Shown here one piece after another: positions 7,051 to 15,891 of a DNA stretch of 64,000 nucleotides. Under the pieces are notes generated by a model. That model had not been told where the DNA came from and searched no databases. It saw nothing but the letters and a program-made list of their open reading frames with translations. Both the position numbers and the translations under genes were made by a program. This DNA is from Firmicutes bacterium HGW-Firmicutes-14 (GTDB taxonomy: Bacteria; Bacillota; Thermincolia; Thermincolales; UBA2595), in the NCBI GenBank assembly GCA_002840275.1, contig PHAB01000003.1, positions 1 to 64,000 on the forward strand, given 5' to 3'. Within the stretch, counting starts at the first letter, position 1. Every line of letters starts with the position of its first letter.

Positions 7051-7118
7051 CAGCGCGGGGGCAAAAACCGCGCAGCGCTGCGGGCGGACAAAGTTCGTCT
7101 AGTGCCAATCCGTTAGAC
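7051..7118 (+). other. right half of an attC site
   Basis: The sequence gcgggggcaaaaaccgcgcagcg and gcgggcggacaaagttcgtc corresponds to the right arm of the family and ends gccaatccGTTAGAC (R' 7112-7118). The left arm is missing or too changed to see. The next cassette starts directly after it. Confidence 0.65.
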
Positions 7119-7150
7119 GGAATAAGAATGCTTAAGTTCAGGAGGATAAG

Positions 7151-7571
7151 ATGAACGGAAAAATTGAATTGATTCTTGGGGACATTACTAAGATTTGCGT
7201 CGATGCAATTATAAACGCCGCCAACAATGGATTAATGGGAGGTGGAGGTGTTGATGGAGCGATACACAAGGCGGGTGGAAAATCATACAGTTGGGCCTGT
7301 TTGGAGAGGCGGATACAAAAATGAAGAAGAATTATTAAGAAGTTGTTATCGAAACTCACTGAAATTGGCTGTTGAAAATAACATTGAGAGTATGGCTTTT
7401 CCCAACATTAGTACCGGTGTTTATTGTTTTCCTAAGGAGTTGGCGGCTAAGATTGCCGTGGATGAAGTTTCCAGTTTTTTATTGGAGAATGGCCACAATC
7501 TTAAGAAGATAGTATTCGTCTGTTTCGAGCCAGTGAACTATAGTATATACCAAGATTTACTAGAGAAGTAA
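7151..7571 (+). pseudogene. macrodomain protein broken by an internal deletion
   Basis: ATG 7151 (after AGGAGG) gives [20 protein letters not shown], then [20 protein letters not shown], the ADP-ribose-binding half of a macrodomain. The frame then fails after [13 protein letters not shown]. In the next frame [30 protein letters not shown] and FPNISTGVYCFPKELAAKIA follow to a stop at 7571. About 40 codons between the halves of a normal macrodomain are absent and the joint is out of frame. Intact relatives remove ADP-ribose from proteins or O-acetyl-ADP-ribose. This copy is dead. Confidence 0.85.
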
Positions 7572-7584
7572 GCATCCTCACAAT

Positions 7585-7620
7585 ATCTAACAACGGGCTA
7601 AATGGCGGACTTTGGGGGTC
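7585..7620 (+). other. left half of an attC site
   Basis: ATCTAAC (RYYYAAC) followed by aacgggctaaatggcggactttggggg. The last stretch equals the beginning of the arm at 1674-1698, so the two sites share a subfamily. The site stops abruptly before the DUF2892 gene. Confidence 0.7.
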
Positions 7621-7626
7621 GTTTAA

Positions 7627-7833
7627 TTATTTACGATCTGGAACCCCTAGGGCTCTAAAAATGATTGCACCCATACAGAAGCCAGTTAGCGCGGAAACTG
7701 TAAGGAATACTCCGACAAGTCCTGTCAGGATAAGCCAATAAGGGTTAACTAGTCTACTTAATATTATACTTATGATTATCAGTAAACCCGAAACCAACCG
7801 AATTATGGAACCCTTTCCATTGCTTGCATACAT
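7627..7833 (-). CDS. DUF2892 (YgaP-like) small membrane protein
   Basis: 68 residues with two transmembrane segments: IIRLVSGLLIIISIILSRLV and LILTGLVGVFLTVSALTGF, followed by CMGAIIFRALGV. The CMGA...LG ending is typical of DUF2892 proteins, whose function is unsettled though they often neighbour rhodanese and sulfur-transfer genes. ATG 7833 has GGAGG about nine bases upstream. No attC separates it from the next gene to the right, so this may be the edge of the recognisable array. Confidence 0.7.
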   Translation of the reverse strand: MYASNGKGSIIRLVSGLLIIISIILSRLVNPYWLILTGLVGVFLTVSALTGFCMGAIIFRALGVPDRK

Positions 7834-8185
7834 AAGTATTTGCCTCCTCTTTTGTCATCTTCATTGGAGTTATATGAAACCTTTAGTTCAGTATTCGACA
7901 AGCAGTGTCATTTACCTTTAGATGTTCCGAGCCGATGTTTCAGATCGAAAGTGCCGGTCAGCGGTTTTTACCTGATTTTACCTTTAATATATTTTGTTAT
8001 GTCATCGATGGCTTGCTCACTAGTAACCTTCCCTTTGGAACAACATTTCTATTAATATTATATTGTTTATTCTAGCGGTAGTCAAAAAGGAAATCCTAAC
8101 TACGCAGGCAGAAAAACGGTTGACACGATTTATACTACTGGATAAATGTAAAAACAACATGCAAAAACCGCTCGAACCGTTTTTT
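7834..8185. other. stretch without a convincing gene
   Basis: The only coding-like trace is a short minus-strand run around 7975-8050 that translates CCSKGKVTSEQAIDDITKYI and has no start codon; it looks like the end of a lost gene. A pair AAAAACGGTT (8112) and AACCGTTTTT (8175), about 50 bases apart, could close a long stem ending in a T-run. Nothing firmer is visible. Confidence 0.4.
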
Positions 8186-8440
8186 TTATTGGTTTTTGAC
8201 GTAGGTATTATATGCTTGAATGCTCTGAAGAATAGTATCTTTAGACTCTGGATGCCTTAAGAATTCAGAATGAACTTGGGCAAACTTTTCTCTTAGTTCA
8301 GGACTTCTTTTCAGGGTTTCTAATGAGAGATCAAACAATATAAGGGAGCTTTTCAAGAAATGATCTCTTTTTTCTGGGGGAGCCTCTTGCAGTTCTTGTG
8401 CCATCTTTTCCATCAAACCCATTAGTTGATCTAACAGCAT
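8186..8440 (-). CDS. small helical hypothetical protein
   Basis: 84 residues, predicted all-helical and soluble (MLLDQLMGLMEKMAQELQEA; LILFDLSLETLKRSPELREK). ATG 8440 is chosen because GAGGTG is six bases upstream; ATG 8449 touches that site. No family recognised. Codon use and ribosome site look genuine. Confidence 0.5.
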   Translation of the reverse strand: MLLDQLMGLMEKMAQELQEAPPEKRDHFLKSSLILFDLSLETLKRSPELREKFAQVHSEFLRHPESKDTILQSIQAYNTYVKNQ

Positions 8441-8574
8441 TTCATTCACCTCAGAGATAATTATACCCTGAAGTATAAGCCATAATTCTGCTGTTTATAG
8501 CTATGGTAGGTTTGTCGAATTTTGCAGTAATTTTTATCAAGGAAAATACTGTAAAATGTCGAATGAATTAATAG

Positions 8575-8612
8575 CAAAAAATCCGCCAGCCTGCGGGTGG
8601 GAAAGTGTCTGA
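8575..8612 (+). other. attC arm remnant
   Basis: The sequence gcaaaaaatccgccagcctg followed by cgggtgggaaagtgtc corresponds to the right internal arm of the attC family (caaaaatcgcgccagcctg, cgggcgggaaaagttc). Neither core box is left. It is the last trace of the array toward the right. Confidence 0.55.
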
Positions 8613-8687
8613 AAAACGAATATATTCTGCCAGGATTTTGATAGAAAGAAAAAAACAAAGCCATATTCTTAAACAAGAGAGATGTTT

Positions 8688-8948
8688 ATGATTTGTCCGA
8701 GATGTGGTCATCCTAATCCTAAATCGGCAGGTGAATGTAATAAGTGTTTTTATAAGTTTAGATTCGGTTCTGGGTATGGTGACCCAGCGAAAAGGGACCC
8801 GTGGGCATTTTCCCGCCGCATAAGGAATATAACCGGAGGTTCACAGGATAAAAGGATACCCTTACCGGTAGTATTTATTGCGGTAGCATTCATTTTAATG
8901 ATTGTTATACCTTTAATCACGGATTTATATCAAATTTTTGAACAATAA
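8688..8948 (+). CDS. zinc-ribbon single-pass membrane protein
   Basis: 86 residues: an N-terminal zinc ribbon (CPRCGHPNPKSAGECNKCFY, two CxxC pairs) followed by a basic linker and one transmembrane segment (VVFIAVAFILMIVIPLI) near the C-terminus. The ribbon would face the cytoplasm. ATG 8688 or 8682 are both possible after AGAGAG. Such proteins are common and uncharacterised in Peptococcaceae-like Firmicutes. Confidence 0.6.
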   Translation: MICPRCGHPNPKSAGECNKCFYKFRFGSGYGDPAKRDPWAFSRRIRNITGGSQDKRIPLPVVFIAVAFILMIVIPLITDLYQIFEQ

Positions 8949-9000
8949 CAAGACATAAATCAGGGAAAGCTCTGCAAGTTAAATTGGCCGGTTCATTTAA

Positions 9001-9555
9001 TCAAACATCCTTGTTCTTATTTTTTACTTCCCATTGATCCATTAACCATTTACTGTTGTTATTTAAATATTCTAAGAAAGCCTGTTTTTGCGCATATTTA
9101 TTCAACCGGTTCATTAACATAAAAGGTTTGGCGGATGAAAATTTTATTATGTCCTCAACGTCTACTAGCCTTGCATATTCTTCAGAAGTTAAAATAATAT
9201 GCCTGGCATTAGGATTAAGACTTAATCCTGCTTTAATCCCCTCTTCAAACATCTTTATTAACTGTTTTAGAATATTTTCACTTAATATGCCACCTTTATC
9301 TAAATAACTTCTTAACGATTCCCCCTTTATCAACTCCATAACTATATAGTTTTGACCACAGCCATAGTACTTTGGAAATAATGGACAATTTCCATATATC
9401 TTATATAATTCTACTTCTTTCTTGTTAACCTCCGGGTCTTTATTGACCTTTACACAGGTTTTTTCATTTAATTTATATACTTTCCCGTATACCCCCTTAC
9501 CTAATACTGGCAGTTTGCCAGGTTTATTTAAACATTTAAGATACTCTTTAGCCAT
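9001..9555 (-). CDS. small protein-kinase-like protein
   Basis: 184 residues with the N-lobe of a eukaryotic-like kinase: GKGVYGKVYKL (glycine loop), TCVKVNKD (VxK lysine position), KKEVELYK (alpha-C Glu) and YIVMELIKGESL (hinge). The C-lobe is reduced: NPNARHIIL stands where the catalytic loop should be and VDVEDIIKF where DFG would be. It may be a RIO/Bud32-like minimal kinase or a pseudokinase that binds ATP. The HxD catalytic Asp is not obvious. Confidence 0.6.
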   Translation of the reverse strand: MAKEYLKCLNKPGKLPVLGKGVYGKVYKLNEKTCVKVNKDPEVNKKEVELYKIYGNCPLFPKYYGCGQNYIVMELIKGESLRSYLDKGGILSENILKQLIKMFEEGIKAGLSLNPNARHIILTSEEYARLVDVEDIIKFSSAKPFMLMNRLNKYAQKQAFLEYLNNNSKWLMDQWEVKNKNKDV

Positions 9556-10098
9556 ATCTTATACACCTCAAAATTATCGTATTCAATTTATGCTATTAAA
9601 CTACACCTTAAGATGTTAATGACTGGCTGTCAATCTAATAAATATGATGCTTTAAACTCTATCTATCCGGAAATGGGCAAATAAATGGCTGAATAGAAAG
9701 TGAAATTGTCATTTGCGAATAGGGCTTTACGATGTACCTCCACGGCGGATAAAAGGAAGCGGATATTTGACGTTGAGATTTGTCAGGCAGTAACTGATTC
9801 ATGTTTTTCTTGTTGCCCGTGCTCCGAAATGGACAAGGTGTCGACCTGGAAATTGGTGGCGACGGCTAGTAAATATTCGAAGACCTAATTGGCTTTTAGA
9901 CGGGCGATTTTTAGTTGTTTCCCCGTCAAATATAACCTGTGAATATCAAAATTAGGCAGTTGACGGTAGGATTCTTGAACTTGATATTTGATCAGAGTAA
10001 ACTATTAATACGCTAATAATAACAGTTACAAATTTGTGGCTATAAATCCTCTTGGTTTGCCTCGACATATTTGAAAAACTTTTTAAGGAGTGGAAGAT
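9556..10098. other. 543 bp without a gene; leader region of the activator
   Basis: No reading frame here looks real. It holds an imperfect inverted repeat GACGGGC (9899-9905) with CCCCGTC (9921-9927), which resembles the CGACGGGCA/TGCCCGTCG repeat upstream of the glycyl radical enzyme promoter at 12194-12227. That suggests a shared binding site for the activator and autoregulation. The stretch marks the change from the cassette region to the metabolic cluster. Confidence 0.4.
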
Positions 10099-12084
10099 AT
10101 GGTTGAGAAAAAAACAAACCTTTGGGGCGGGTTTATTGAAACTGGAGAAGTTCCGACGGAGGTTACACCTATTATCAATGATTCATGGAAACGGTGTAAG
10201 GAATACGATGTTAACCCTGATTGTATCAGTGAAGTTGAAATTTTATCAATATCAAGATTACGGGAAAAAAGAGAAACTTACCAACAATTGCTTTCTGTAT
10301 CCAATCCCATTATGGAAAATGTTTATGAGATATTGCGTGGAATAGGTTTTATGGTAATCTTATCAGATTTCCAGGGCTACATTTTAAGGAGTATCGTTGA
10401 CGATGGTTTCCGTAAAGAGGCAAACAAGGTTAGGCTATGTGAGGGCGCTAACTGGAGCGAACAAATGAACGGAACCAACGCTATTGGCACTTCATTGTTT
10501 GAGAAGAAGCCAATAAAGGTTTATGGCCAAGAACACTTTGTTAAGAAAAATCATATCTTAGCCTGTGCTGCTTCCCCAATTTTTGACCCAGATGGTCAAA
10601 TTCTGGCTACTTTAGATGCGACCGGGGATGCGAAAGCAGGTATTGACCAAGTATTCCGGTTGATTAAAATGGCAGCCAAGGACATCGAAAGGGAATTGCA
10701 GTTCCTGGATATGCAAGAACAATTCAATCTACACAAAGCTAAACATGAAGGAATTGTTGATTTAATTAAAGAAGGTTCATTGTTTATCGATAAAGCAGGA
10801 ATTGTTTCTGAGGTAAACCCAGTTGCGGCCAGGGCGATGGGAATACCTGTTAAAGATTTGATAGGAAAAAACATTCAGGAATTATCCAATATTCACAACC
10901 TATGGGTGTTCAATCATACTACACAGGATAAGAACGCGTTGGCTGTTGGCAATAAATCAGGCTCTGCACTGTTTGGTGCACGGGCTAAGAAAATCTGTGA
11001 TATGAACGGCAACTTTGAAGGTATTGTCGCGATTGTTGACATGGAAAGCAGGATTGAAAAAAGGTTGGTGGGAGATTCATCCAAATATTCAGAGAACAGC
11101 AATAAAACAAAGTATACTTTTGACCAGATTGTTGGGAAGAGTGTTCATATTGACAAGGTTATTGCAATGTGTAAGCGGGTAGCAAGAGGTAATTCTACAG
11201 TTTTGTTGACTGGGGAAACGGGTACAGGCAAGGAAATGTTCGCCCAGTCTATTCATGGGGAGAGCGAAAGGAGAACTCGTCCTTTTATAGGTTTAAATTG
11301 TGCTGCTATTCCGGCGGAACTATTGGAAAGCGAGCTATTTGGGTACGAGGAAGGAGCCTTTACCGGGGCGCGCAAGGGAGGTAACCCCGGAAAATTTGAA
11401 CAGTGTCATGGGGGCACTCTTTTTCTTGATGAAATAGGGGACATGCCTTTATCGGCCCAGACCAGCCTTTTAAGGGTCTTACAAGAGAAACAAGTTTGTC
11501 GGATTGGTGGCCGTCAGTACAAAGAGATTGATGTAAGAATAATTGCAGCAACACACCGCGATTTGAATGTATTGGTCAAAAAGGGTTTATTCCGCCAAGA
11601 CCTGTTTTTCCGTCTTAATGTAGTAAACATAAGTATTCCGCCTTTACAGGAGAGGAAAGAAGATATCGAACTTTTAGCTATTTTCTTTTTTGAGAAATTT
11701 AAAACTGTGATGGGCAGGCCTACGATGGAATTATTGCCGCAAACCATAGAGAGATTAAAGGCTTATAGTTGGCCTGGTAACATAAGGGAACTGGAAAATA
11801 CCATTGAGAGACTTGTCAATGTGGTTGAAGACAATATGGTAACCCCTAACCACCTTTCTGAGCTCTTAAGCGATGAGTCAGATGGATTAATTATTACGTC
11901 ACACAACAAGAGTTTGAAGGATATAGAACAAACCGCAATCAGGCAAACAATTATTAAACATAACGGCGATTTAAAGGCAGTTATTTCTGTGTTAGGAATA
12001 GGGAAGAGTACCCTTTACAGAAAAATAGCAGAATATGGAATTGAAATTGAAGCTCTTTTATCTAAAGGGAAAAGACCGGTGTAA
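10099..12084 (+). CDS. sigma-54-dependent AcoR-like transcriptional activator
   Basis: 661-residue NtrC-family enhancer-binding protein. Order: N-terminal GAF-like sensor domain (about 60-200, WSEQMNGTNAIGTSLFEKKP), PAS domain (about 215-310, SLFIDKAGIVSEVNPVAARA), AAA+ domain with Walker A GETGTGKE (about 371-378), the sigma-54 contact loop GAFTGA (about 418) and a GTLFLDEIGD Walker B, then a Fis-type helix-turn-helix at the C-terminus (AVISVLGIGKSTLYRKIAEY). ATG 10099 has AAGGAG upstream. It lies directly before a -24/-12 promoter and the dehydratase cluster, which it most likely activates in response to a small molecule bound by GAF/PAS. Confidence 0.92.
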   Translation: MVEKKTNLWGGFIETGEVPTEVTPIINDSWKRCKEYDVNPDCISEVEILSISRLREKRETYQQLLSVSNPIMENVYEILRGIGFMVILSDFQGYILRSIVDDGFRKEANKVRLCEGANWSEQMNGTNAIGTSLFEKKPIKVYGQEHFVKKNHILACAASPIFDPDGQILATLDATGDAKAGIDQVFRLIKMAAKDIERELQFLDMQEQFNLHKAKHEGIVDLIKEGSLFIDKAGIVSEVNPVAARAMGIPVKDLIGKNIQELSNIHNLWVFNHTTQDKNALAVGNKSGSALFGARAKKICDMNGNFEGIVAIVDMESRIEKRLVGDSSKYSENSNKTKYTFDQIVGKSVHIDKVIAMCKRVARGNSTVLLTGETGTGKEMFAQSIHGESERRTRPFIGLNCAAIPAELLESELFGYEEGAFTGARKGGNPGKFEQCHGGTLFLDEIGDMPLSAQTSLLRVLQEKQVCRIGGRQYKEIDVRIIAATHRDLNVLVKKGLFRQDLFFRLNVVNISIPPLQERKEDIELLAIFFFEKFKTVMGRPTMELLPQTIERLKAYSWPGNIRELENTIERLVNVVEDNMVTPNHLSELLSDESDGLIITSHNKSLKDIEQTAIRQTIIKHNGDLKAVISVLGIGKSTLYRKIAEYGIEIEALLSKGKRPV

Positions 12085-12155
12085 TAATACTGTTCTTTAA
12101 GCCTTTGACAGAGATATGACTGGTGGAGTATCTACTAAAGGAAAAATAAAAATTA

Positions 12156-12334
12156 GTCCCATTTTGGGAATGAGGGTTTCATAATGGGACAAACGACGGG
12201 CAAAAAATTCAAATTTAGTGCCCGTCGATTATTTAAGGTGGTATTTCTAAAATCAGTGTCAATAAAGAAGAAACAAGGCCTTAAAGAATCTAATAAAGTC
12301 TGAGAAGCCCAGTGAAACCGAGTTTTGCTGGGCT
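12156..12334 (+). promoter_or_regulatory. cluster of inverted repeats upstream of the sigma-54 promoter
   Basis: Three inverted repeats lie within 190 bp: GTCCCATT/AATGGGAC (12156-12190), CGACGGGCA/TGCCCGTCG (12194-12227) and AGCCCAG/CTGGGCT (12306-12334). They stand where enhancer sites of NtrC-family activators are found. The first could also terminate the activator transcript. The second resembles a repeat upstream of the activator gene itself. Confidence 0.5.
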
Positions 12335-12343
12335 GAAATTTTC

Positions 12344-12359
12344 TGGCACGTAATTTGCA
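12344..12359 (+). promoter_or_regulatory. sigma-54 (-24/-12) promoter
   Basis: TGGCACG-taat-TTGCA matches the sigma-54 consensus, with GG and GC at the required spacing. It is 140 bp upstream of the dehydratase gene and 260 bp downstream of a sigma-54 activator gene, so the assignment rests on both sequence and context. Confidence 0.88.
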
Positions 12360-12498
12360 ATTAATATACATAAACATCGATTGTTATATGGAAAAACGAT
12401 TCATTGAATCAGTTAACGATTTTAACAGAAGGGAGGTTTGGAACGGCAGGGTGATTTGGGTTAAAAAATTAACAAAATATAAGAAAGGGGATTAAAAA

Positions 12499-14880
12499 AT
12501 GGCAGTATCTAAAAAGGAAATGGATTCTGTATCTCCGAGGATTGAGAAATTGATCGAAGGATTATTGTCAGTAGTCCCGGAGGTCGAATCAGAAAGAGCG
12601 GTTTTAATTACCAAGTCTTTTAAAGAAACCGAATCAATGCCGATGATTATTCGGCGAGCTAAAGCGCTTGAAAAAATTCTTAGCGAAATGACAGTTGTAA
12701 TTCGGGATGAGGAGTTGGTGGTTGGCAATTTAACTACTAACCCGCGGGGAACCCAGATATTCCCTGAGTTTTCAAACAAATGGCTTTTAGCTGAATTCGA
12801 AACTTTAGCAAAACGGAAGGGCGATGTATTTCTCATTTCCGAACAAACCAAAAAAGAACTTCGGGAGGCTTTCCAGTACTGGGACGGCAGAACAGTTAAT
12901 GAATTAGCAGAGCAATATATGTTCCCCGAAACAAGGGAAGCTATTGCGGCAGGTGTTTTTACGGTTGGCAATTACTTTTTCAACGGTGTAGGTCACATCA
13001 GTGTGGATTACGCCAAAGTAATGTCCATAGGGTATAACGGCATAATTGCGGAAGCAGAAGCGGAGAAGGCAAAATCTGACACGTCCGACCCCGATTACAT
13101 TAAGAAAAATCAGTTTTTAACGGCGGTTATTATTACAGCCAAAGCCGCAATAACTTATGCTGATCGTTTCGCAGCCAAGGCCAGGGAATTAGCTAAATCG
13201 TGCCAAGATCCACGCAGACGTGACGAACTCCTGAGAATTGCCGAAAACTGTGAATGGGTTCCCGCTAACCCGGCCCGTTCCTTCTATGAGGCACTGCAAT
13301 CTTTCTGGTTTGTTCAGGCTATCATTCAACTGGAATCTAACGGCCACTCCATTTCACCGATGCGGTTTGACCAATACATGTATCCTTATTACCAGCAGGA
13401 CATCACCAGTGGCAAGATCACCAGGGAAAAAGCGCAGGAACTTCTTGACTGCCTATGGGTTAAATTTAATGATGTGAATAAAGTCAGGGATGAGGGTTCA
13501 ACCAAAGCGTTCGGAGGCTACCCGATGTTCCAGAACTTGATTGTAGGTGGACAGACTGCTGATGGGGTAGATGCAACCAACGAAATGTCATTTATGTGTT
13601 TAGAGGCTACCGAACATACAAAACTGCCGCAACCATCATTGTCTATCCGGGTGTGGAACAAAACTCCTGACAGTTTACTGTTAAAATCCTGTGAAGTTAG
13701 CCGGTTAGGGCTTGGCATGCCAGCCTATTATAGTGACGAAGTAATTATTCCTGCTTTGGCCGGCCGCGGAGTTACCTTAAGGGATGCCCGGGATTACGGT
13801 ATCATCGGGTGTGTTGAACCGCAAAAAGGCGGTAAAACCGAAGGCTGGCATGATGCGGCTTTCTTCAACACCGCGAAGGTAATGGAAATCACCATTAATA
13901 ATGGAACGGTTAACGGTAAGCAACTTGGTCCTCAAACCGGAGAGTTCACCTCATTTAAGTCGTTTGAAGAATTTATGAACGCATATACAAAACAAATGGA
14001 GTATTTCGTAAGCCTGCTAATTAATGCCGATAATTCCGTAGACCTTGCTCATGGCGAAAGAGCCCCCTTGCCGTTCCTGTCTTCGATGGTACAAGATTGT
14101 ATTGGAAAAGGTAAATCACTGCAGGAAGGAGGGGCTCATTACAACTTCACAGGGCCGCAAGGAGTTGGAGTAGCAAACGTTGGTGATTCACTGGCGGCCA
14201 TTAAGAAGCTTGTCTTTGATGACAAGGCGGTTTCAGTGAAAGAACTGAAGAGTGCCCTTGACAGCAACTTTACCGACAAGGAAGACTTACGTCAAATGTT
14301 GTTGAATAGGGCTCCGAAGTTTGGCAATGACAATGACGAAGTTGATAATCTTGCCCGCGAGGGTGCCTTGATTTATTGCCGTGAAGTTGAGAAATACATG
14401 AACCCACGTGGAGGTCAGTTCCAGCCTGGCTTATATCCTGTTTCGGCTAATGTTCCAATGGGAGCCGGGACAGGGGCCACACCCGACGGAAGACAGCAAG
14501 GTGTAGCGCTGGCAGACGGAGTATCTCCGGTGTCCGGTCGGGATATGGCAGGCCCAACGGCGGCGGTTAACTCTGTTTCTAAACTTGATCACCATATCGC
14601 ATCTAACGGTACTCTATTTAACCAGAAGTTTCATCCGTCAGCTATGGAAGGGGAATCAGGTCTTCGTAACTTGGCGGCCCTTGTCCGCAGTTACTTTGAC
14701 CAAAAGGGCCTGCATGTCCAGTTTAACGTAGTAAGCCGGGAAAAACTTCTCGATGCGCAGAAGAATCCTGATAAATACAGAAACCTGGTTGTTCGTGTGG
14801 CGGGCTACAGTGCTCATTTTACCTCTCTGGATAAATCAATCCAGGATGACATCATTGCCAGGACAGAACACATCTTCTAA
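12499..14880 (+). CDS. B12-independent glycerol/diol dehydratase (glycyl radical enzyme)
   Basis: 793-residue glycyl radical enzyme that removes water from glycerol (to 3-hydroxypropanal) or 1,2-propanediol (to propanal). The residues known from Clostridium butyricum glycerol dehydratase are all present with a small constant offset: His166 (GVGHISVDYAKV), His283-Ser284 (NGHSISPMRF), Cys438 and Glu440 (GCVEPQ), Asp452 (GWHDAAFFN) and the radical Gly769 (RVAGYSAHF). The GCVE motif separates it from pyruvate formate-lyase (CC) and choline lyase. ATG 12499 follows AAAGGGGATT. Glycerol rather than propanediol is suggested only by the aquaglyceroporin neighbour. Confidence 0.88.
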   Translation: MAVSKKEMDSVSPRIEKLIEGLLSVVPEVESERAVLITKSFKETESMPMIIRRAKALEKILSEMTVVIRDEELVVGNLTTNPRGTQIFPEFSNKWLLAEFETLAKRKGDVFLISEQTKKELREAFQYWDGRTVNELAEQYMFPETREAIAAGVFTVGNYFFNGVGHISVDYAKVMSIGYNGIIAEAEAEKAKSDTSDPDYIKKNQFLTAVIITAKAAITYADRFAAKARELAKSCQDPRRRDELLRIAENCEWVPANPARSFYEALQSFWFVQAIIQLESNGHSISPMRFDQYMYPYYQQDITSGKITREKAQELLDCLWVKFNDVNKVRDEGSTKAFGGYPMFQNLIVGGQTADGVDATNEMSFMCLEATEHTKLPQPSLSIRVWNKTPDSLLLKSCEVSRLGLGMPAYYSDEVIIPALAGRGVTLRDARDYGIIGCVEPQKGGKTEGWHDAAFFNTAKVMEITINNGTVNGKQLGPQTGEFTSFKSFEEFMNAYTKQMEYFVSLLINADNSVDLAHGERAPLPFLSSMVQDCIGKGKSLQEGGAHYNFTGPQGVGVANVGDSLAAIKKLVFDDKAVSVKELKSALDSNFTDKEDLRQMLLNRAPKFGNDNDEVDNLAREGALIYCREVEKYMNPRGGQFQPGLYPVSANVPMGAGTGATPDGRQQGVALADGVSPVSGRDMAGPTAAVNSVSKLDHHIASNGTLFNQKFHPSAMEGESGLRNLAALVRSYFDQKGLHVQFNVVSREKLLDAQKNPDKYRNLVVRVAGYSAHFTSLDKSIQDDIIARTEHIF

Positions 14881-14893
14881 TAAAGTAATCCTG

Positions 14894-14935
14894 AATTAGT
14901 GAGGGAGGGGTTCATTAACCCCTCATCCACTAATT
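14894..14935 (+). promoter_or_regulatory. long mRNA hairpin between dehydratase and activase
   Basis: AATTAGTG pairs with CACTAATT and, inside, GAGGGGTT pairs with AACCCCTC around a CATT loop. No T-run follows, so it is not a strong terminator. It probably sets mRNA stability or partial read-through, so that much more enzyme than activase is made. Confidence 0.6.
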
Positions 14936-14961
14936 ATTATACGGGTAATGGGGGGCTGAAG

Positions 14962-15891
14962 TTGCCTACATACGGGTTAGACCTGCAGGCTAAAGGAATG
15001 GTATTTGATATTCAACGATTTTCTGTGCACGACGGCCCGGGTATCCGCACCCTAGTATTTTTAAAAGGGTGCCCCCTTCGCTGCCCGTGGTGCAGCAACC
15101 CTGAATCCCAACGCCGGGAACAAGAAATCATGTTTATTGCCCGCAATTGTATCGGCTGCAAAAAATGCTTGAACGTGTGTCCTTCGGGGGCTGTTGATTT
15201 TGATTTGCCATCCCGGATAAGACCAGAAAAATGCACTTTGTGTGGGAAGTGTATCGAGGTATGTTATGCTGCGGCATTGAATACGGCCGGACAAGAAAAA
15301 ACAGTTGAAACGGTATTGGATGAACTTAAAAAAGATAACGTTTATTACCGCCGTTCGGGTGGCGGAATTACCTTATCAGGCGGAGAACCTCTTGCTCAGG
15401 CAGGTTTTGCCGAACAACTACTTGCCGGATGCAAAGCCAACGGCTGGCACACCACAATAGAAACAACAGGCTTTACAACAGAAAAGGTTCTAAAACGTCT
15501 ATTGCCTTTAGTGAATCTGGTGTTACTGGACATCAAACATATGGATGATCAAAAACACAAAAAGTATGTTGGCAGATCAAACAAGACCGTGCACAGAAAT
15601 GCCAGGATAATCGCAGGGTCCGGGGTTCCGATGATTGTAAGAGTACCGATTATCCCCAGATTTAATGATGATCTGATCAACATCCGCTCCACTGCTAATT
15701 TTGCCCATTCCCTGGGTACAGTCAAGGAATTGCATTTACTTCCTTACCATCGACTTGGACAAGGGAAGTATGACTATTTAGGCCGCAAGTATCCATTAGA
15801 GGGAATCACCCCTCCAAGCCGCGGTAATCTGGAACGGCTAAAAATGCTGGTTGAATCTTGTGGTCTACGGTGCTCAATAGGGGGGGTATAG
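14962..15891 (+). CDS. glycyl radical enzyme activase
   Basis: 309-residue radical SAM enzyme that generates the glycyl radical on the neighbouring dehydratase using S-adenosylmethionine. The radical SAM cluster is CPLRCPWC (CxxxCxxC). Two ferredoxin-type clusters are inserted after it: CIGCKKCLNVCP and CTLCGKCIEVCY. SGGEPLAQ is the SAM-binding GGE motif. TTG 14962 is chosen because GGGGGG lies six bases upstream; the upstream GTG at 14899 falls in the intergenic hairpin and adds unconserved residues. Confidence 0.88.
   Translation: MPTYGLDLQAKGMVFDIQRFSVHDGPGIRTLVFLKGCPLRCPWCSNPESQRREQEIMFIARNCIGCKKCLNVCPSGAVDFDLPSRIRPEKCTLCGKCIEVCYAAALNTAGQEKTVETVLDELKKDNVYYRRSGGGITLSGGEPLAQAGFAEQLLAGCKANGWHTTIETTGFTTEKVLKRLLPLVNLVLLDIKHMDDQKHKKYVGRSNKTVHRNARIIAGSGVPMIVRVPIIPRFNDDLINIRSTANFAHSLGTVKELHLLPYHRLGQGKYDYLGRKYPLEGITPPSRGNLERLKMLVESCGLRCSIGGV

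Noticed and set aside
9700-9888. 62-codon frame before the activator gene
   Set aside because: Cys/Ser/Thr-rich translation, no ribosome site, no resemblance to any family.
12499-14880. Annotation as pyruvate formate-lyase or isethionate/choline lyase
   Set aside because: A single active-site Cys in GCVE and the His166/His283/Ser284/Asp452 set fit glycerol/diol dehydratase; formate-lyase has two adjacent Cys.
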